From: Drosophila pseudoobscura
Lineage: Eukaryota; Arthropoda; Insecta; Diptera; Drosophilidae
NCBI RefSeq assembly: GCF_009870125.1
Contig: NC_046683.1
Span: 13,711,001-13,775,000, forward strand
Length of the DNA: 64,000 bases
Reading direction: 5' to 3'
In this document: in pieces, positions 33,606-47,409 of the stretch
How the letters are laid out: the number at the start of each line of letters is the position of its first letter
Numbering within the stretch: the first letter of the stretch is position 1
Made by a program: the position numbers and the translations under genes
The notes under the pieces: model-generated
Told to the model about the DNA's origin: nothing
The model's input: only the letters and a program-made list of their open reading frames with translations
Database searches by the model: none

Positions 33606-36600
33606 GATTTTATTGAGACGAGACTTTTTCCATTGAAACTTGTAATTTTTCGAATTCGAATTTAATTTTATTTGAGTAGAATTTTTGCATTTGAATTATA
33701 GATCGAAGGTCACACTTCGGTGTATAAATTTCGCATAAGCGAATGGAAGCACAAACGATAGAACCACAAGAAGATTCTCAAGATTCTCTTGAGGGAGAAA
33801 TGCTCTAGATTCCACTAGAACCATGGCTTTGTACACTTTGTAGAACTCAAAGAAGAATCACAGAATAAATTTTCGAGGCATGAATGGACTCGCTTTATCG
33901 TTCTTTCCAATGCAAAGTTCGTGCCGTATCATCATTGCAATGAATAAACGACTGATTGATTAAATGAATGATTCATTGTAATTGAGTTATCGTCCAATCT
34001 ACAGATGTTAATGGCACCCATCAGGGGTTATTTGTTCGCTCCACGGATTCCCTTGTCGTATTGTTGAGTGCATGCCACCTGGTTGTACGGCGTGGACTTG
34101 CAACGGAGTGGCGTCGAATGGCGTTATCTTATCGCCAGGCCCCACAGGCCGCAAGCCAAATAAGAAGCAAGGGATCTATGTTTGATTTACGCGTAAACGA
34201 GTGCCAAACAAAGAAAGTAATCAAAACAAACAAAAAAAAACTCTTTGGACTTTGGTAGATAATTATTGGGGCAATAAGCGGGCCATGATTACATCATTTA
34301 TAATGGCAATTATATCGTTTATTTATTATTGCTAGAATATTAGAATATTTTGTGGGAATATGAGGTCTGGCTTGTCATTAACCATCATCAGGATTGTGAA
34401 ACATCAAAGACCTCTTTGGGAGGTCATCGACAGCCTGTGAACACTTTGCAACACTATTCCTAGCAACACTATTCCTTCTGTAATCGGATGAATAACATCA
34501 TTCGCGAATATTTATGGATTTGTAAATATTCCGTGAAGGAATATCCTATGAATACTCCCCAAAATGGTTCATAAAGGTTCCACTAATTGTGCGTTCTATT
34601 GATCCGAAGCTTCATTCTTTGATGAATTACTGTGGAAGGTGCTTTTGTCATGGAGAATTCCTTTTAACCCAGAGTTCATTTCCTTTAAACTCGATTTTAA
34701 AGAAGTCTTTGCCGCCTATCTCTGACCAGCGACCAGCGACCAGCAGCTGCATTGCGTTTGGACAATGCCTGCCGCTGATGGCCGTCTAATAGTTCTCTCT
34801 TTTGAATAGAGAAAATTGCTCAGCCTCGCTCGCACCTGCCCCCCCGCCCTGATGGGGGCCATGTCATGGCTCATTGGCCACACGGCAAACGGAGTGCAAA
34901 ATGAATGCAAAATCATGGCCAAAGCCCACCCTCCCGCCCCCATTTATTGTTCGTTGGGCCAAAGTTCATATCGAAGGCCAATGCCAATGGTTTTTATGGC
35001 CTTTGGAACTTTTAGTTGATTCACCTTTCATATTTCGCCTAGACATGCTTGGCTTTCGCAAAACCGTTTCCCTATCTGATAAGAAAAGTCAGTTCTAAAA
35101 GAAAATGTTTTATAGGCATTGCCTGTCACTAGAGGCAAAGTCTAGCGTTGGTTGGAACGGGGGTTGATCTATGATTTTGTGGTGCCTTTCGTTTAGGGGA
35201 ATGTTTTTTTAGTGATACGCAAAAGCATACTCTAAATATTATTAGAAAAACGGTAGAAAATACCAGGAATTTACTATAAAATATGAGAAAATACTATAAA
35301 ATACCAGAAATTTCAAAATAATCTAAAAAAATGCTTGCTAGAATTCCAAAATACTAAAAACTATACCAGAACATACCAAGAAAGAATCCTCAAAAGTTAT
35401 GGCACGAATCTTCACAGATACCAGATCATGGAATGGAATTCTGTTGCATCATTCAAGAGTCCATGAAATGCCACGCATAAACATATGTACAACAGATTTT
35501 CAAGAGTCCGCTAAAAGGTTTAGCCATCGGAAGATTAAAGAGCTTTAATTTTTTTTTGGTCTTGCACGAAAGTCATGTGCAAATTGGACTATTTTTGGAC
35601 TTATCGCTTAGTCGTATTACTTTACTTCACTAATAACACAGATTATACGAGTGTATATAGGGGGCTGAGAGAGAGAGCTTTTACCTCTGGATCTATATGT
35701 ATTAACGGAAACATGTGCAAAATCGAATGCTCTTTTATTTGCGTGTTTATATTGAGTGTCGTGTGATTCACCGGAAAATTAAACGCTTTCCACATGATTA
35801 TCCGATGCCCGATGGTGGCCTCAAAGGCATCATTAGCTACAGATACACACACACTTATGTACATATGTAAATTATTCTGCTTTATATGGTGCTTCCCCCT
35901 CTCGGCTCTGGCTTTTCCCCTGTCGATTATGCTTTGCTTTGCATTCAATCGAATGGGGGACCTCAACCTCTGTCTTGTTTGCATATTTGTGCCTGGATTC
36001 CATGAGATTGAAGCACTGAAACATTCCTAGGGCTGCATTTGTGACTTTGATGAGGCTACACCTTGGGACACTCATAATTAAAACCAGTAGCACTGATTTA
36101 ATGCACAGCTCAGTCTGGTGTGGAGTCTTGCCGTATATTTGGAATCGATCTCCGTGTAGAGTGTTTTTATTGTATTAATCATTTACAATTTATAGTCACA
36201 TCTTAGAGAGGCGGAGAGGGTATACACTCTAGGTTGTTGCCCCCCAAGATCTGCTTCTTTTTGTCCATATTTCTGTGACTAGTGGCTTAACTGTAAGTAG
36301 ACTTTTCAGCAATAGGATAGTAGACCCAGGCCCGGATCAGCCCTCAACAGGGTCCTAGGCAACCATCTATTTGGGGCCCTTCTTTTTCTCACGCCTGGTC
36401 TCTTAAAAATCAATATTCTTTGGAATATCTGATTCAAGGCAAAGTACGAGTACAACCAATATGTCTAGTCGCAGAAATATAGTTCGGCAGAACAATTTGT
36501 AATCATTAATCCTAAGAGCTATTCCTGTGTTTGGAAATACGTCGGCTAATTGATCTCTCACGATGACTATCAGTGCATCTGGAGTTCACGTAGATTTGGG

Positions 36601-37424
36601 ACTTGCTCCAATTCTCTAGAACAAAAAGAACCTAAACTTGTATGGCTTTGTGGATGGCTTCATCGCTGATTGGAAATTTCCACTTTTGGAGCATTTCCGT
36701 CCTCGGATAATAATTGTTCCTCGATATCATCGAACATTAAACAAAATTCGAGTTTTGCATTTCATTCGCCATACACGTCGCCTCATAGCGAGTGTATTTT
36801 GTGTACTCGTCATCAGGAATGCTTCCTATAGCCGCTAGTATGCGCGTTCGTCGCATTCGAAGCGTGTTTCCAGCGTGTTTTTGATAATCAAAGCAAAGTT
36901 TTCTCATTGTTCAACTTTGCAACATGTTCTCCAATCAAATTAGGGGAATGCGCGGAGCCGGGCTCAGAATTCTGGCTGATACTTTCCAGGCATCGATACC
37001 TCTACAATTTTCGATACCTAAAAGCACAGTAATAAACTTTAAAGTTTGATTCGTGTGTATGTCCTTCCAACTGAAGAAAAGCTATAAATCTTTGAACATT
37101 GTCTCTGTTTGCTGGGCCCCTTTGTCCCCTTAGTAACTCTATAGCCGCCCCTATCTTATAGATTTATTGGTTTGAAACATTCTTTAAGAGAGAAAAGAAA
37201 AACCTTTTCCTTTCTTCCTGCCCCTAACGTTTTCCATGAATAGCTCTCATCGATAGATCTAGACATCTATCTCTGTGTATTCCATTAGTCCTGCTGTGTC
37301 CCATATCTGGTGTTGGTTTTCTTCCAATTGATCTAACCATTTTCTTAAACTTAGATTTAATCTTGCAAACTCTTGAATCTTATATTTCATATCCCTTATT
37401 CTCTTTTTTTGATTGGATTTGCAG

Positions 37425-40400
37425 ATGCCTGGACTTGTGGTCTTCAGACGTCGCTGGTCTGTCGGCTCCGATGATCTCGTGGTGCCTGGAGCATTTCTCT
37501 TGACGATACATTTTATATGGTAAGCAGATCATCTCTTCACTTCTATATATTTATATATCACTTATATATCTCTCCATTTTTCTCTTTATATATATTTTTT
37601 TTTCCGAATCCTCTCATTCTTCGTGTTAATGTGACAGTTTTGTGATTGTTAGCGTCTCGTTGGTTATATTTGATTATAATACACGAATTTTAAGCATAAA
37701 ACTATTGTTCTATCATCTAATAGGCTACTTGCTAATACTATTTTGTAAGTATTACAAAAATCCCCCTTCACTAGACCCAAAACTGGCCCATAGACTCATT
37801 TGTTGACGTTTCTTTGTTGCAGTTTCAATATGCGTAGAAATAGGCATCTGTGTGATCTCGATGCGTGGCAGCATTCTGGATGCCGAGGCGCGTAATTCTA
37901 TCAATATATGGATATATCTCAAGAGTTGTAAGTATTCAAGGAACACAAACCAAGACAAGAAACTTATGTATAATTTTTGTCTTCCTTCCGACTTCCCTTT
38001 TAGTGGTGATATTATTTGATATCGCCTGGCTGACGGTCGGCTCGGTTTGGTTGGGCCACTATTATGCCACATCGCCCATTGATGATCCCAAAAAGGTTTA
38101 TGTCGGTGAGTGCCTGAGGGGTAATTTATTGACAAACAAAATCATTGAAATTATTCCTGAAAAATGTTCTGGAAGATGAAGATGTATTTGAAATCAAAGC
38201 CAAAATGTTTGTACAATCGCAAGGATGGGGTGTTGTTCGCTTATGGGAAATTTCAACAGCGAGTGAATATCACTCGTTGCTTTGCTAACGAATGTATCTG
38301 TTCATCTGTAGCCATCATCATTTGCAATTGGGCCCTGGTCTTGATCACATTGATCACCATCTGGTGCACCTTTGATGCCGCCGGCCGTTCGTGGGTGAAG
38401 ATGAAGAAGTACCAGCGTTCGATGCGCGAAACAGAGTCGCGCTTCAACTACAAGCGCAGCAACAGCATGAACCGCAACTGGCGACAGAGGTGAGTACATA
38501 CCTTCCTTATGGAATCGAAGTCTCATTGAACACCTCTTGTATTCCATCATTGACAGAAAAGTGATGCGCGCCTATCAGGATAGCTGGGATCATCGCTGTC
38601 GTTTGCTCTTCTGCTGCATGGGCTCAACGGAGCGTAATCGCAACTCGTTCACGGATATTGCCCGCCTGTTGAGCGACTTTTTTCGGGAACTCGATGTGGT
38701 GCCCTCGGATGTGGTGGCCGGCCTGGTGCTGTTGCGAAAGTTCCAGCGTCTGGAGCGCGAGGCGATTGTGAGGCAGCGAAAGAACGGCACCTACGAGTTC
38801 CTAAGCGGTGTACCCATCACGGAGCGGACACAGTTCCTAGCACTCAACGATGCCAAAAACTATGACTTCTTTCAGACGGTCATCCACTATATGTACTTTG
38901 CCCAGGGCGCCTACGGCTGGCCCATGTACGTGATCATCAATCGCACTAAAATGTGGCATCTATTGCCGGAACTGAAGTGAGTTGTATACTCTTTTGTGAA
39001 ACACTAGGGGGCAGGCCGGGCTGATCTGTTAATTTCGGGGATGCGGATCCATACGGAATATATCATTAGGGCACTTTACTATACCCTTATCTGGAAAGAG
39101 TGGCACGCGTCATGTGGCAGCTCTCCTCGGTCGGTGGAATCTTTTGTGGAAATGTGGCTTACAAAAGGGTTTCCAATGGAATAAAATATGACGAGAATAC
39201 TCTTAAATGGAAGTACTTTATGGATATAAAATGTTAAAAAGTATCCGAAAAGACTGTCTCTGGGCGTATACTTCTGAAACATCAGTGACCTGTGGGCTAT
39301 AATCCTCCCCGACTCGCCATTATAGAGGGCTTTGTGTCCCGAAATGTCGAAAGTTTTATGTTTGAGGGTTTTCTTGCACATAGCCTTTCTTTTCGGCCTT
39401 TTCGATTACTCATTTCTCATCATTATTGTGTTTTTGCAGATGCTTTGGCTGCTGTTGTGGCAGTGGCGATGACACGGATGTCATTCAGGACAACTGCTGC
39501 CTGTGCAACTATGCCGCACTGAAGAAAACCCTCCAGCTGGGCGACATCGACATCGTATATGCCACCTATCATGTGGATGTGGGGGAGACGCCGTTCTTTG
39601 TGGCCATCGACTATACACAGCGGTCGATTGTGATCAGCATCAGGGGTACGCTGAGCATGAAGGATATACTCACCGATCTGAATGCCGAGGCGGAGGTGCT
39701 GCCGCTGCAGCCGCCGCGTGACGATTGGCTGGGGCACAAGGGCATGGTCCAGACGGCCATTTACATACGGAACAAACTGCTCGAGGAGAATCTCATTGAG
39801 CGGGCACTGCAGCGCAACACAGAGCGGCAGACGCACACGTTCGATCTGGTGTTGGTGGGGCACTCGCTGGGCGCTGGGACGGCTGCCATTCTGGCGATAC
39901 TGCTCAAGCCAGAGCATCCGACGTTGCAGTGTTTTAGCTATTCACCGCCTGGGGGTTTGCTCAGGTGGGGACTAGAAATATCTTTTTCATTTGGCTGTGG
40001 CCCTAATTGTTGCGTTTTTCAGTATGCCTGCCGTTGAGTACTCGAAATCGTTCATCACTTCGGTGGTGCTTGGGAAGGATGTGGTACCGCGCATTGGCCT
40101 CAATCAAATGGAAGCCCTGCGTGCGGATCTCATCAATGCCATTCAGCGTAGTGTGGACCCCAAGGTAGGAGCAGTATTATCTCCCTCTTAACTTGATTTA
40201 AACCCCTGTTGTGCGCCGTTTTTTTCGCAGTGGAAAACCATTTCCTGTTCGGTAATTTGCTGCGGCTGCGGACCAGAGCCCACGTCTGTGGTGAATATGT
40301 CCGGCCAGGACACGCACATCAATCAGTACCAGGAGGTAATCCATCCACCCATCGAATGCCCCCCTCCCCTCGCTCAAGAGAATCGAATAATCAATTTGGC

Positions 40401-43400
40401 GATCAATATTTTTGCAGGAGCGTGGAACGGCCCGTTCGACCAGCGCCCATCCGACGGACAGCTCAATAGCTTTAACACTCCATCAGCCCTTATATCCGCC
40501 CGGTCGCATCATACACATAGTGCGGCATCATCCCAAGCCCGATGAGTGAGTAGCTCCCGCTTTGTTGGCCCTTTAGCCTGTCCGTTGATAACGGCCCTAA
40601 ATTTAGATGCGGACGCTGACGCATCTATTTCCTTCTCCAACCCCCACTGAGCCCCACTCTGATCCCAGGCGGACCGAACCGATCCCCTTGTTATGTTTTG
40701 ATTTGTTTTCGTTTCGTTGTTGTTTCATTTGATTTGAGATCCGCTTCTTGAAGGTTGCGACAAGCCCCATTTCGCTAATACGCTAATTGCTGTGTGATAA
40801 TGGGCCTCGGAAACGGCAACGGCCTTATCACCGCAGTTCAATGCTGGAGAGATCATCGCTCAATCTGCGATCTGAGTCACCTCCTCCCCATGACGTCAGC
40901 GACGTTGAGCGACTCGCGAGTGTCTCGTAAAACAAGTGAAACGAAAGTTTGCTTTGGAGCTTGTTTTATTTATTTATTAAAATTTCAGACCACGATAAAT
41001 CGTAGCCAGAGCCACAAGTCGCTCAGGTTGCAAATAGATTGATAATCTTACGGAACAAATATTCGGCAGGCTTCTGGAGCCATCCTCTGCACCCTCTGCA
41101 ACCTATCCTATACGTATCTGTATGTTATAGCATCCCATTCAGTCGTAGATAGTGATATTTCCTGGTCTTGGAGCTGTGTAACTTTTACAATTCTCAGCGG
41201 TTGATGAGTATAAATGTCTCTCAGTATATGCTCCTGAGTCCCTTCATTCACTCGAATAAATTCGTGCTTTTTCGCTTCAATGTTGTGCCTACGAGTCTTA
41301 CGTGGGCGTACACATTCCCTCAACCTCTACCGGCATGGCATTCTAGTTATAGAATGCTCCCAAAAGAGCGTGTAATCTGTAGTTTGAGGATCGAACCAGC
41401 GCATTTTGTGACCCCTAAGCCCAGCCTCCAATTGATTGCCTATCAATGGCATGGCATCCATGGGCAAAGAGTACGACAGAAACCTGTTAAACGAACAATG
41501 GGCCCGGCCGCCCCACCAAAAGCTTCTCATTTGTTCCAATTTTTCTTGTTTTGTGCTCAGTTATTGCATATTTTGGCTGTTGAACTTTGTTTTGTTTCGT
41601 TTGTGCCCCACTCCTGGCCCAAAAATTCCAAACAAAAAATACAACAAAAGAAAAGGAAAAGAAAAAAACTAGAAAATAATGTACGAAAAATACTCATATC
41701 TTTCAGGCAAAAATACGACAGTGGTTGGAGGTAGGCACACAATAACACTTCACTACACAGACACACGCACACACACACACACGAAACATGCCACATGCAT
41801 CCACAAACTTCATAGATACAAAGTGCATCCTTTGCATCCTGTGCATCCTATGCATCCCTCCATGCAACCAACAGAATGAACAGAAACCGAAAGAGGAGCT
41901 TGAGCAGTGCACTGCAGTAACTTGTCTCTCTTTCTCTCTCTTCCTCCTTATCTCTTTCTGTATATGTCTATGCCACTCTTGCTCGTGTTCGCTCTATTAC
42001 ACACACACACACACACGTACACACGCACACCCACACACCCACACATGTACCAACACATACATACAGTTTCTCTCTCTGTCTAGTATTTTCGTTGTTGAAT
42101 TTAGTGGGAATCCCCCTCCCATCTTCAGAGATCTTCTAGTCATCTTCTGTTTTCCTTAGTGCATGAATGAAACAAAAAGTTAATCGATGCATGCATCATT
42201 CCTTACCCTTACTCCTTAGAAAGTGTCTCTATAAGTGTTTCTCTCTCTCTCTCCCAGCTTGGCTTAGCCTGGAAATACTTTTTCTTTATATATACCCCAA
42301 TATACCAATACCCCATGTGCATGCCAAGAAACCCCAGCATCAAGTTCTAATTTAAACTCTATACTAGAAAAGTAGACTGAATTTAGCCATAGCCACATAT
42401 TATCCAAATATACAATATATCCAGATACTATTTAACGAATGTGTTTCATTAATGATGTGCTTGAAATATTTTACAGAAATGTGCTAAAGAGTCGAGAGCC
42501 CGTATACCAGGCTATTTGGGCCGATTCCACGGATTTTGATGAGGTTCTCATATCACCGGTAATGCTGCAGGATCATATGCCTGACAAGGTTCTGGCTGCA
42601 CTCAAGAAGGTAATTTCGGAGTTCGACGATGAGCGCACCTCCTCCGTGCACAGCTATTCAACAGCTAGTTGATCGGATGGATCAATGCCAATGCCCCCTC
42701 CCGAGGAATGAATTGAATAGACTTTTGATGATTACTACCAACCACCACCTTCCCGTCGTCGTGTTGTCCTATAGCGTATATAGCCTCTAATATGTATAGT
42801 ACATGAAGCACCGATCTAGTTAGTTAGCTCGACTGTTGTTGTATTTTTTTTTTTGTTGCCTTAGTCTAGTGGTAAGGTCGAAAAGCGTTCGCTGCCCATT
42901 ACCGAACACCCAAGAAAAACCTCTAGAAACCACTTGAAAAACAAGCCAAACGAACACTTCGGCCCACATATATCATGACAAACTCACAAACATATCTATT
43001 TAATGCCTATCTATATGTACAATATGTTCAATTATTTAATAATGCTTTCTAGTCGTAAGGCCGCTTATCGCTTATAATTTGTATGAATTTTGTTCGGCAC
43101 TTGATTTTGTTTGTATTAATTTATTGATTTTTGCTTGTCGATAGTTAAGAACTTATTCTTTGTTGTTCCTTTTGATACTACAAGTATGTATATATGTATG
43201 TCCAAGAAATAGAAGAGGAGGAGCCAGATTACTTAGCCAAAACTAAACAAAGCACTTGAACCCCTGTCCAATCTATTGTATTTATCGATGGTTGAAAAGG
43301 CAGGCATTGCCAATGGAGTTAATCCTAAGTTATAGTACATAATAGTACATGAATATTCGTTTTTGTACAACTCAATTATCTCTTAAGTTTAAAAACCTGT

Positions 43401-44623
43401 AATTTGCATTTCTTTGCGTTTTTCTTTATCTCAGTCGATGTTGGTTTTTGTCTTTTTCTTTGTTTTTGGTATGACGAATATACACACATTTGTATGAAAA
43501 ATATTTATTTTAATTGGGTATGGAGTGCACTCGCTACTCGTTGAAACTCAACGAATGAGTACCTGTTTTGAAGTTTTAGGAATTCGAAATTGTTTTTAAT
43601 TTAAATTATTATTTGTATCTACTGAAAGAACATGTGGATACGCAAGAGACGAGCACAATAAACAGTAATTTATGCTAGGAATAATTTTCTAATGTTTTTA
43701 TTTGATTTCATTCTTTCGAATTTCATTTGGTAAGTTAATTGAGTTCTCAATCCTTCATTATGCTTTTACCACATTGAATACCACCAATTGAATCACCCAA
43801 AAATCACACACACACAACAACCCACACATACCCACAGAAACATCTGCTGCATGGGAATGTTAGTAATTGTCGTAAAGCTTTTGAATGGCCAAAAAACAAA
43901 AGAAAAGTATACAAATATACTCATATATGCATCTCCGCTACGGTTGAGTTGGGAAGAGGTATTAGCCATTAGATGATGTGTGCGCTAGCTAGTTGCTAGG
44001 TGAGAGAGTAGTGGATCCAGTCTGTAGGTATGCCCCGAATTCCCTGCCCCGCCGTGGCCCCACCCTCCCGTCCGCCCCTTAGCTGATCTGATCGGATCGG
44101 ATCGGATCAGAGTATTTATTATATGTAGGTAAATCTACTTGTATCTGACGAACTGTTGCTGTATTCAACGATGAACTTAATTATGTTTGCTTTTTCGTTT
44201 GCTTTTTTTCGACATCGATGTGTCTGTGTGTGTGAAATTGAACCGATAAACGATAACCGATTACAAAATACCATTTGATTTTGTATGTGACCAAACCGAA
44301 TCGATGATTGATGTGCACAGGTCGTGTCTTGTAGAGATCGTACCGTAAAGGCATGTACAACTCGTAAACGTAATGAAAACACGACAATAACTACAACTAC
44401 AACTACAACTACAACAACAACAATTACAACTACAACTACGACAACACAAAATACAGATACCAGGTACAACCGCCCGCCATCTATGTACTTCTAAAATCTA
44501 CTAAAAAAAAAATTATCATTAAAAAGACAACAAACTTTTCCATTTTGCTCTCGTTAAAAGTAAACAAATCCAAACACAAATTCTTAATATACCCCGAATT
44601 ACAAGTCTCTATCTCTCTCTCTT

Positions 44624-44654
<31 letters not shown>

Positions 44655-47214
44655 GTATACTATATATGTTTCGCTCCCGCTCTCAACCTAACCTTCAAAT
44701 AAGAAAAACCTATCCATTTTGTAAAACTCTCTAAACATAAATTGAACTCGATGTCTACTATGTACAAGAAAAAGCCAATCTCGATATTGTGTCCTGCACC
44801 GATAAGCTCCTAGCACTTCACCCTCCCCTCCCCCGAAATTTACGATCCATTTAGCAACTGTACTCTAATCCCCGCCCCACCCCCATAACCACCTATACAT
44901 ACCACTTCAGATTCTTACTTAATTTCAACCAACAATGCAAGGCTTGGCTGTCCTATCGAACATTTTGACGTAACTGTACTTACTCGCTATGCCACTGCAT
45001 CTGCATCTGCACCAGTCTCTCGCTCGATCCAGCTACTACTACACACTCATCTGTCCAACTGTACATACATATACACGCATCCCCTATCCACATCTACTCG
45101 TCTGTTTTCCGCATACATACATACATATATGTTTAACTACAAGCTGTATAAATCAGGATTGATAATCAATTTTAGTAAGAAAACAAACATAGGCTTAAGA
45201 TTAACATTTACTTAATATCAGTACACTCATCTGGTATCTCTTGCTGCTCCTTTCCTCTCCCCCTCTCACACACACTCTCTTCTCTCGCTAGGTTGTAACA
45301 ACGAGTGGGCCACGAAAACCATTACGCCAGACCTCGAATGCATTCTCCACCACATCCAATGAAGGCCAAGATACGGATCAGGAGCCGCCCAAGCTGAGTG
45401 GTGACGACAATGAGACCGAAGTGAAGCCGGATCAGGGCCAGACCATCTCGCACCAATCGCAGATGCAGACGCAGACACTGCACTGCAAGCGTCCATCGCA
45501 AAGTTCCTACACGAACCTGAGCAACTGCCTTCTGCTGACGCCGACGGCCCAGCACAAGCTCTGCCTGGAGACGTCCTTTACCAATGGTTCAGCCAAGGAG
45601 CAGCTCCAGGCTCAGCAGCAGCGAATCACATGCGCTGTGAGTGGCGGCAGCAAGGCCTCCTCCATAGCGGGCAGCATCTTTGGACGCAGCCAGATGAGCA
45701 ACAACACAACCACACCGTACGACATATCAAGCGCCCTGGATGATAGCATCACCACGGTGGCCATGCGCCAGAGTCCATCGCTGATGAGTGAGACGGCCAC
45801 GGTGATTGTGAATGCGGAGAACGAGAGGGCAGTGCCACGGCTGAAAGCGGTGGCCTTCGACATGGCACTGACACCGCCGCCCTCGCTGCCCCTGCTGGGT
45901 CGCCAGCATTCGGAAAGGAAGCCTCGAACGCTGCCGTTGGCCCAGGTGCCAGCCCTGCGCAGGGCCTCGGATGCGGGCGTGGATCTGCTCCACGACGATT
46001 GGTATGGCCTGGCCCCGTTGGCCAGTCCCGAGACCCTCTCGGAGATATCCAGCGTCTCGTCTCGCACCAGTGTGCCCATCAGCCTGGCCAACAGCATCGA
46101 GCGGTATCTGCAGCACATGGGTGTTAGCGCCGTCAGCGCTCCAAAGGTACCGCTCGAGGACATATTCGAGTCGCAGATGCACACCCCGAAGGTGATGCGC
46201 CGTGCGCCCAAATTCACCGAGAACCTGGCCGGCTGTGCCGAGGATACCCGCAATCTGGACCAGTATAAGCGTATGGGCCGCGTCTTTGTCACATTCCCAC
46301 GCATCTTTCCCGACCAGCAGCCGCACAGCCTGGACTCCAGCGACGACAGCTTCGAGTCCGCCTCGGCCCACAGCCTGCAACGGCTACAGCTGCCCCAATC
46401 CGCGACTGTAAAGTGTGGGGCCAGCTCCAAGTCCGCCGACCAGCTGGACGGCGATCAGGAGTCGGCGCGTCAGGCACCGGCAGCCAAGAAGCTCACATTC
46501 AGTGACAGCGACATCCTGGCCGAGGAGCACTGCCTGCGCCTGTGTCCGCACTGTCCCTGTGGCCGCGACTCGCAGCGCGGCTGCTGCACCAGATCCGATC
46601 ACAGCCAGTGCTCCGAAGGAGGGACAAGCGGCACACTCGGACTGGGCTCCACGGACACGAGTTACTACAGCGCCAACTCTTCGCTGGAGCAGTTTGTTAC
46701 GCCCGGCAGGCACCATCAGCAGCAGCAGCAGCACCAGCAGCAGCAGCAGCAACAACAGTTGAACGGCGTACTCCATCTGGATGAGATTCTCATGCGTCCC
46801 GGCGTGCTAGAGTCTCATTTCCCGGTCATCGGCGGCAGTGGTGGCTGCATAGAGACCCCGGCTATTGTGGCACCCGCCTCACCTTCGCCGCTTAGCAATG
46901 GCAAGCGGCCGGACGTGGTCGGCGGAAGAGTTCGCAAGCGTCTGTCCTCGGAGGAGTTTGTTTTCACGCGCAGCGAGGATTTACCCACTCTAGTACAAAT
47001 CGGTGATAGGAGCAATCATAGCTCTCCATCGGGACGCAAACGCAAGGGCTGCGTGTATCCGGCCGGCACCAGCATACGGATCGATGCCCTTGGCGCGGCT
47101 GCGTCCTCATCCCCAACGTCCATTAGTAAATTTTCCCGCACTCGCGTGGCCATTGGAGCCGGAGCAGGTGGTGTGGCCAAGAAAGCTGCCACAAATAACG
47201 AAAGTAATGTTTAA
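37425..47214 (+). CDS. inaE: inaE, sn-1-specific diacylglycerol lipase
   Basis: inaE hydrolyses diacylglycerol to 2-monoacylglycerol and is required for fly photoreceptor TRP channel responses; it is the DAGL-alpha homologue. Exons: 37425-37519, 37638-37744, 37823-37927, 38004-38105, 38312-38489, 38557-38976, 39440-39964, 40023-40164, 40231-40335, 40418-40545, optional 41707-41730, 42477-42609 and 45292-47214. Phases agree throughout, giving about 1328 residues. MPGLVVFRRRWSVGSDDLV is nearly identical to mammalian DAGL-alpha. Four membrane helices follow, then a Cys-rich insert and the lipase core: GHSLGAG with S478, D530 in LGKDVVPRIGL and H626 in RIIHIVRHHP. The 640-residue tail (exon 13) is disordered, Ser- and Gln-rich, with a Cys cluster. 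A shorter form reads through the donor at 42610 to TGA at 42670-42672 (about 708 residues). Confidence 0.95.
41707..41730 (+). other. Candidate 24-nt in-frame microexon of inaE
   Basis: It is flanked by an acceptor (ATATCTTTCAG) and a GTAGGC donor. It inserts QKYDSGWR between the exon ending PKPDE and the exon beginning NVLKSREP, preserving frame and phase. Skipping it also keeps frame. Its position corresponds to the variable linker between the lipase core and the AIW block conserved in DAGLs. Confidence 0.6.
42610..43662 (+). other. Alternative 3' end of inaE (short isoform tail and 3' UTR)
   Basis: If the GTAATT donor at 42610 is not used, the frame continues for 20 codons (VISEFDDERTSSVHSYSTAS) to TGA at 42670-42672. 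A canonical AATAAA follows at 43657-43662. This is the classic composite terminal exon arrangement. The remaining stretch to 45291 is AT-rich with no coding signal and is spliced out in the long form. Confidence 0.65.
44380..44450. repeat. ACAACT/ACAACA microsatellite in the inaE last intron
   Basis: Tandem ACAACT hexamers grade into ACA triplets, read directly. The frames through it encode only Val/Cys runs on the minus strand, which are artefacts. Confidence 0.85.
44608..44655. repeat. CT and TA dinucleotide repeat
   Basis: A run of about fifteen CT-rich units passes directly into about eight TA units. Confidence 0.85.
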
Positions 47215-47403
47215 TAGTTGTAAGAAAGCAGTACCTTATCCAGCCGATGCAGACAGATAACCGACAAACCAATCAATATTCCATTGCAATTGCTTTACGA
47301 ACAACAAACCAATGCGATTAAACAAACAAACAAAAAACAACCTAACAATTTTTGCATACCAAATACCTAAGAAGTTTAGCGTTAACACTGGCGTTTAATA
47401 GTG

Positions 47404-47409
47404 AATAAA
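47404..47409 (+). terminator. Polyadenylation signal AATAAA, inaE long isoform
   Basis: A canonical hexamer lies 190 bases after the long-form stop (47212-47214). A second AATAAA lies at 47496-47501 and could be an alternative site. Confidence 0.6.

Larger units (their letters stand above)
26886..37424 (+). other. Large first intron of inaE
   Basis: The 10.5 kb interval separates the presumed leader exon from the first coding exon. It contains an antisense single-exon gene (32433-33605), a 73-codon unrecognised open frame at 30693-30914 and simple repeats such as CT at about 31776-31800. It also contains an AT-rich patch with CCAGAA/ATACTA repeats at about 35240-35400. The rest shows no coding signal. 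Confidence 0.5.

Noticed and set aside
36327..37153. Possible hAT-like element with CAGGCCCGG and CCGCCCCTA ends and GGGGCCC inner blocks
   Set aside because: The end similarity is only about nine bases, no target duplication is visible and no transposase fragment could be confirmed. It remains a weak candidate.
45612..46430. Long minus-strand open frames (217 and 272 codons) opposite the last inaE exon
   Set aside because: They are shadows of codon bias in a long GC-rich exon; no start context, promoter or resemblance.
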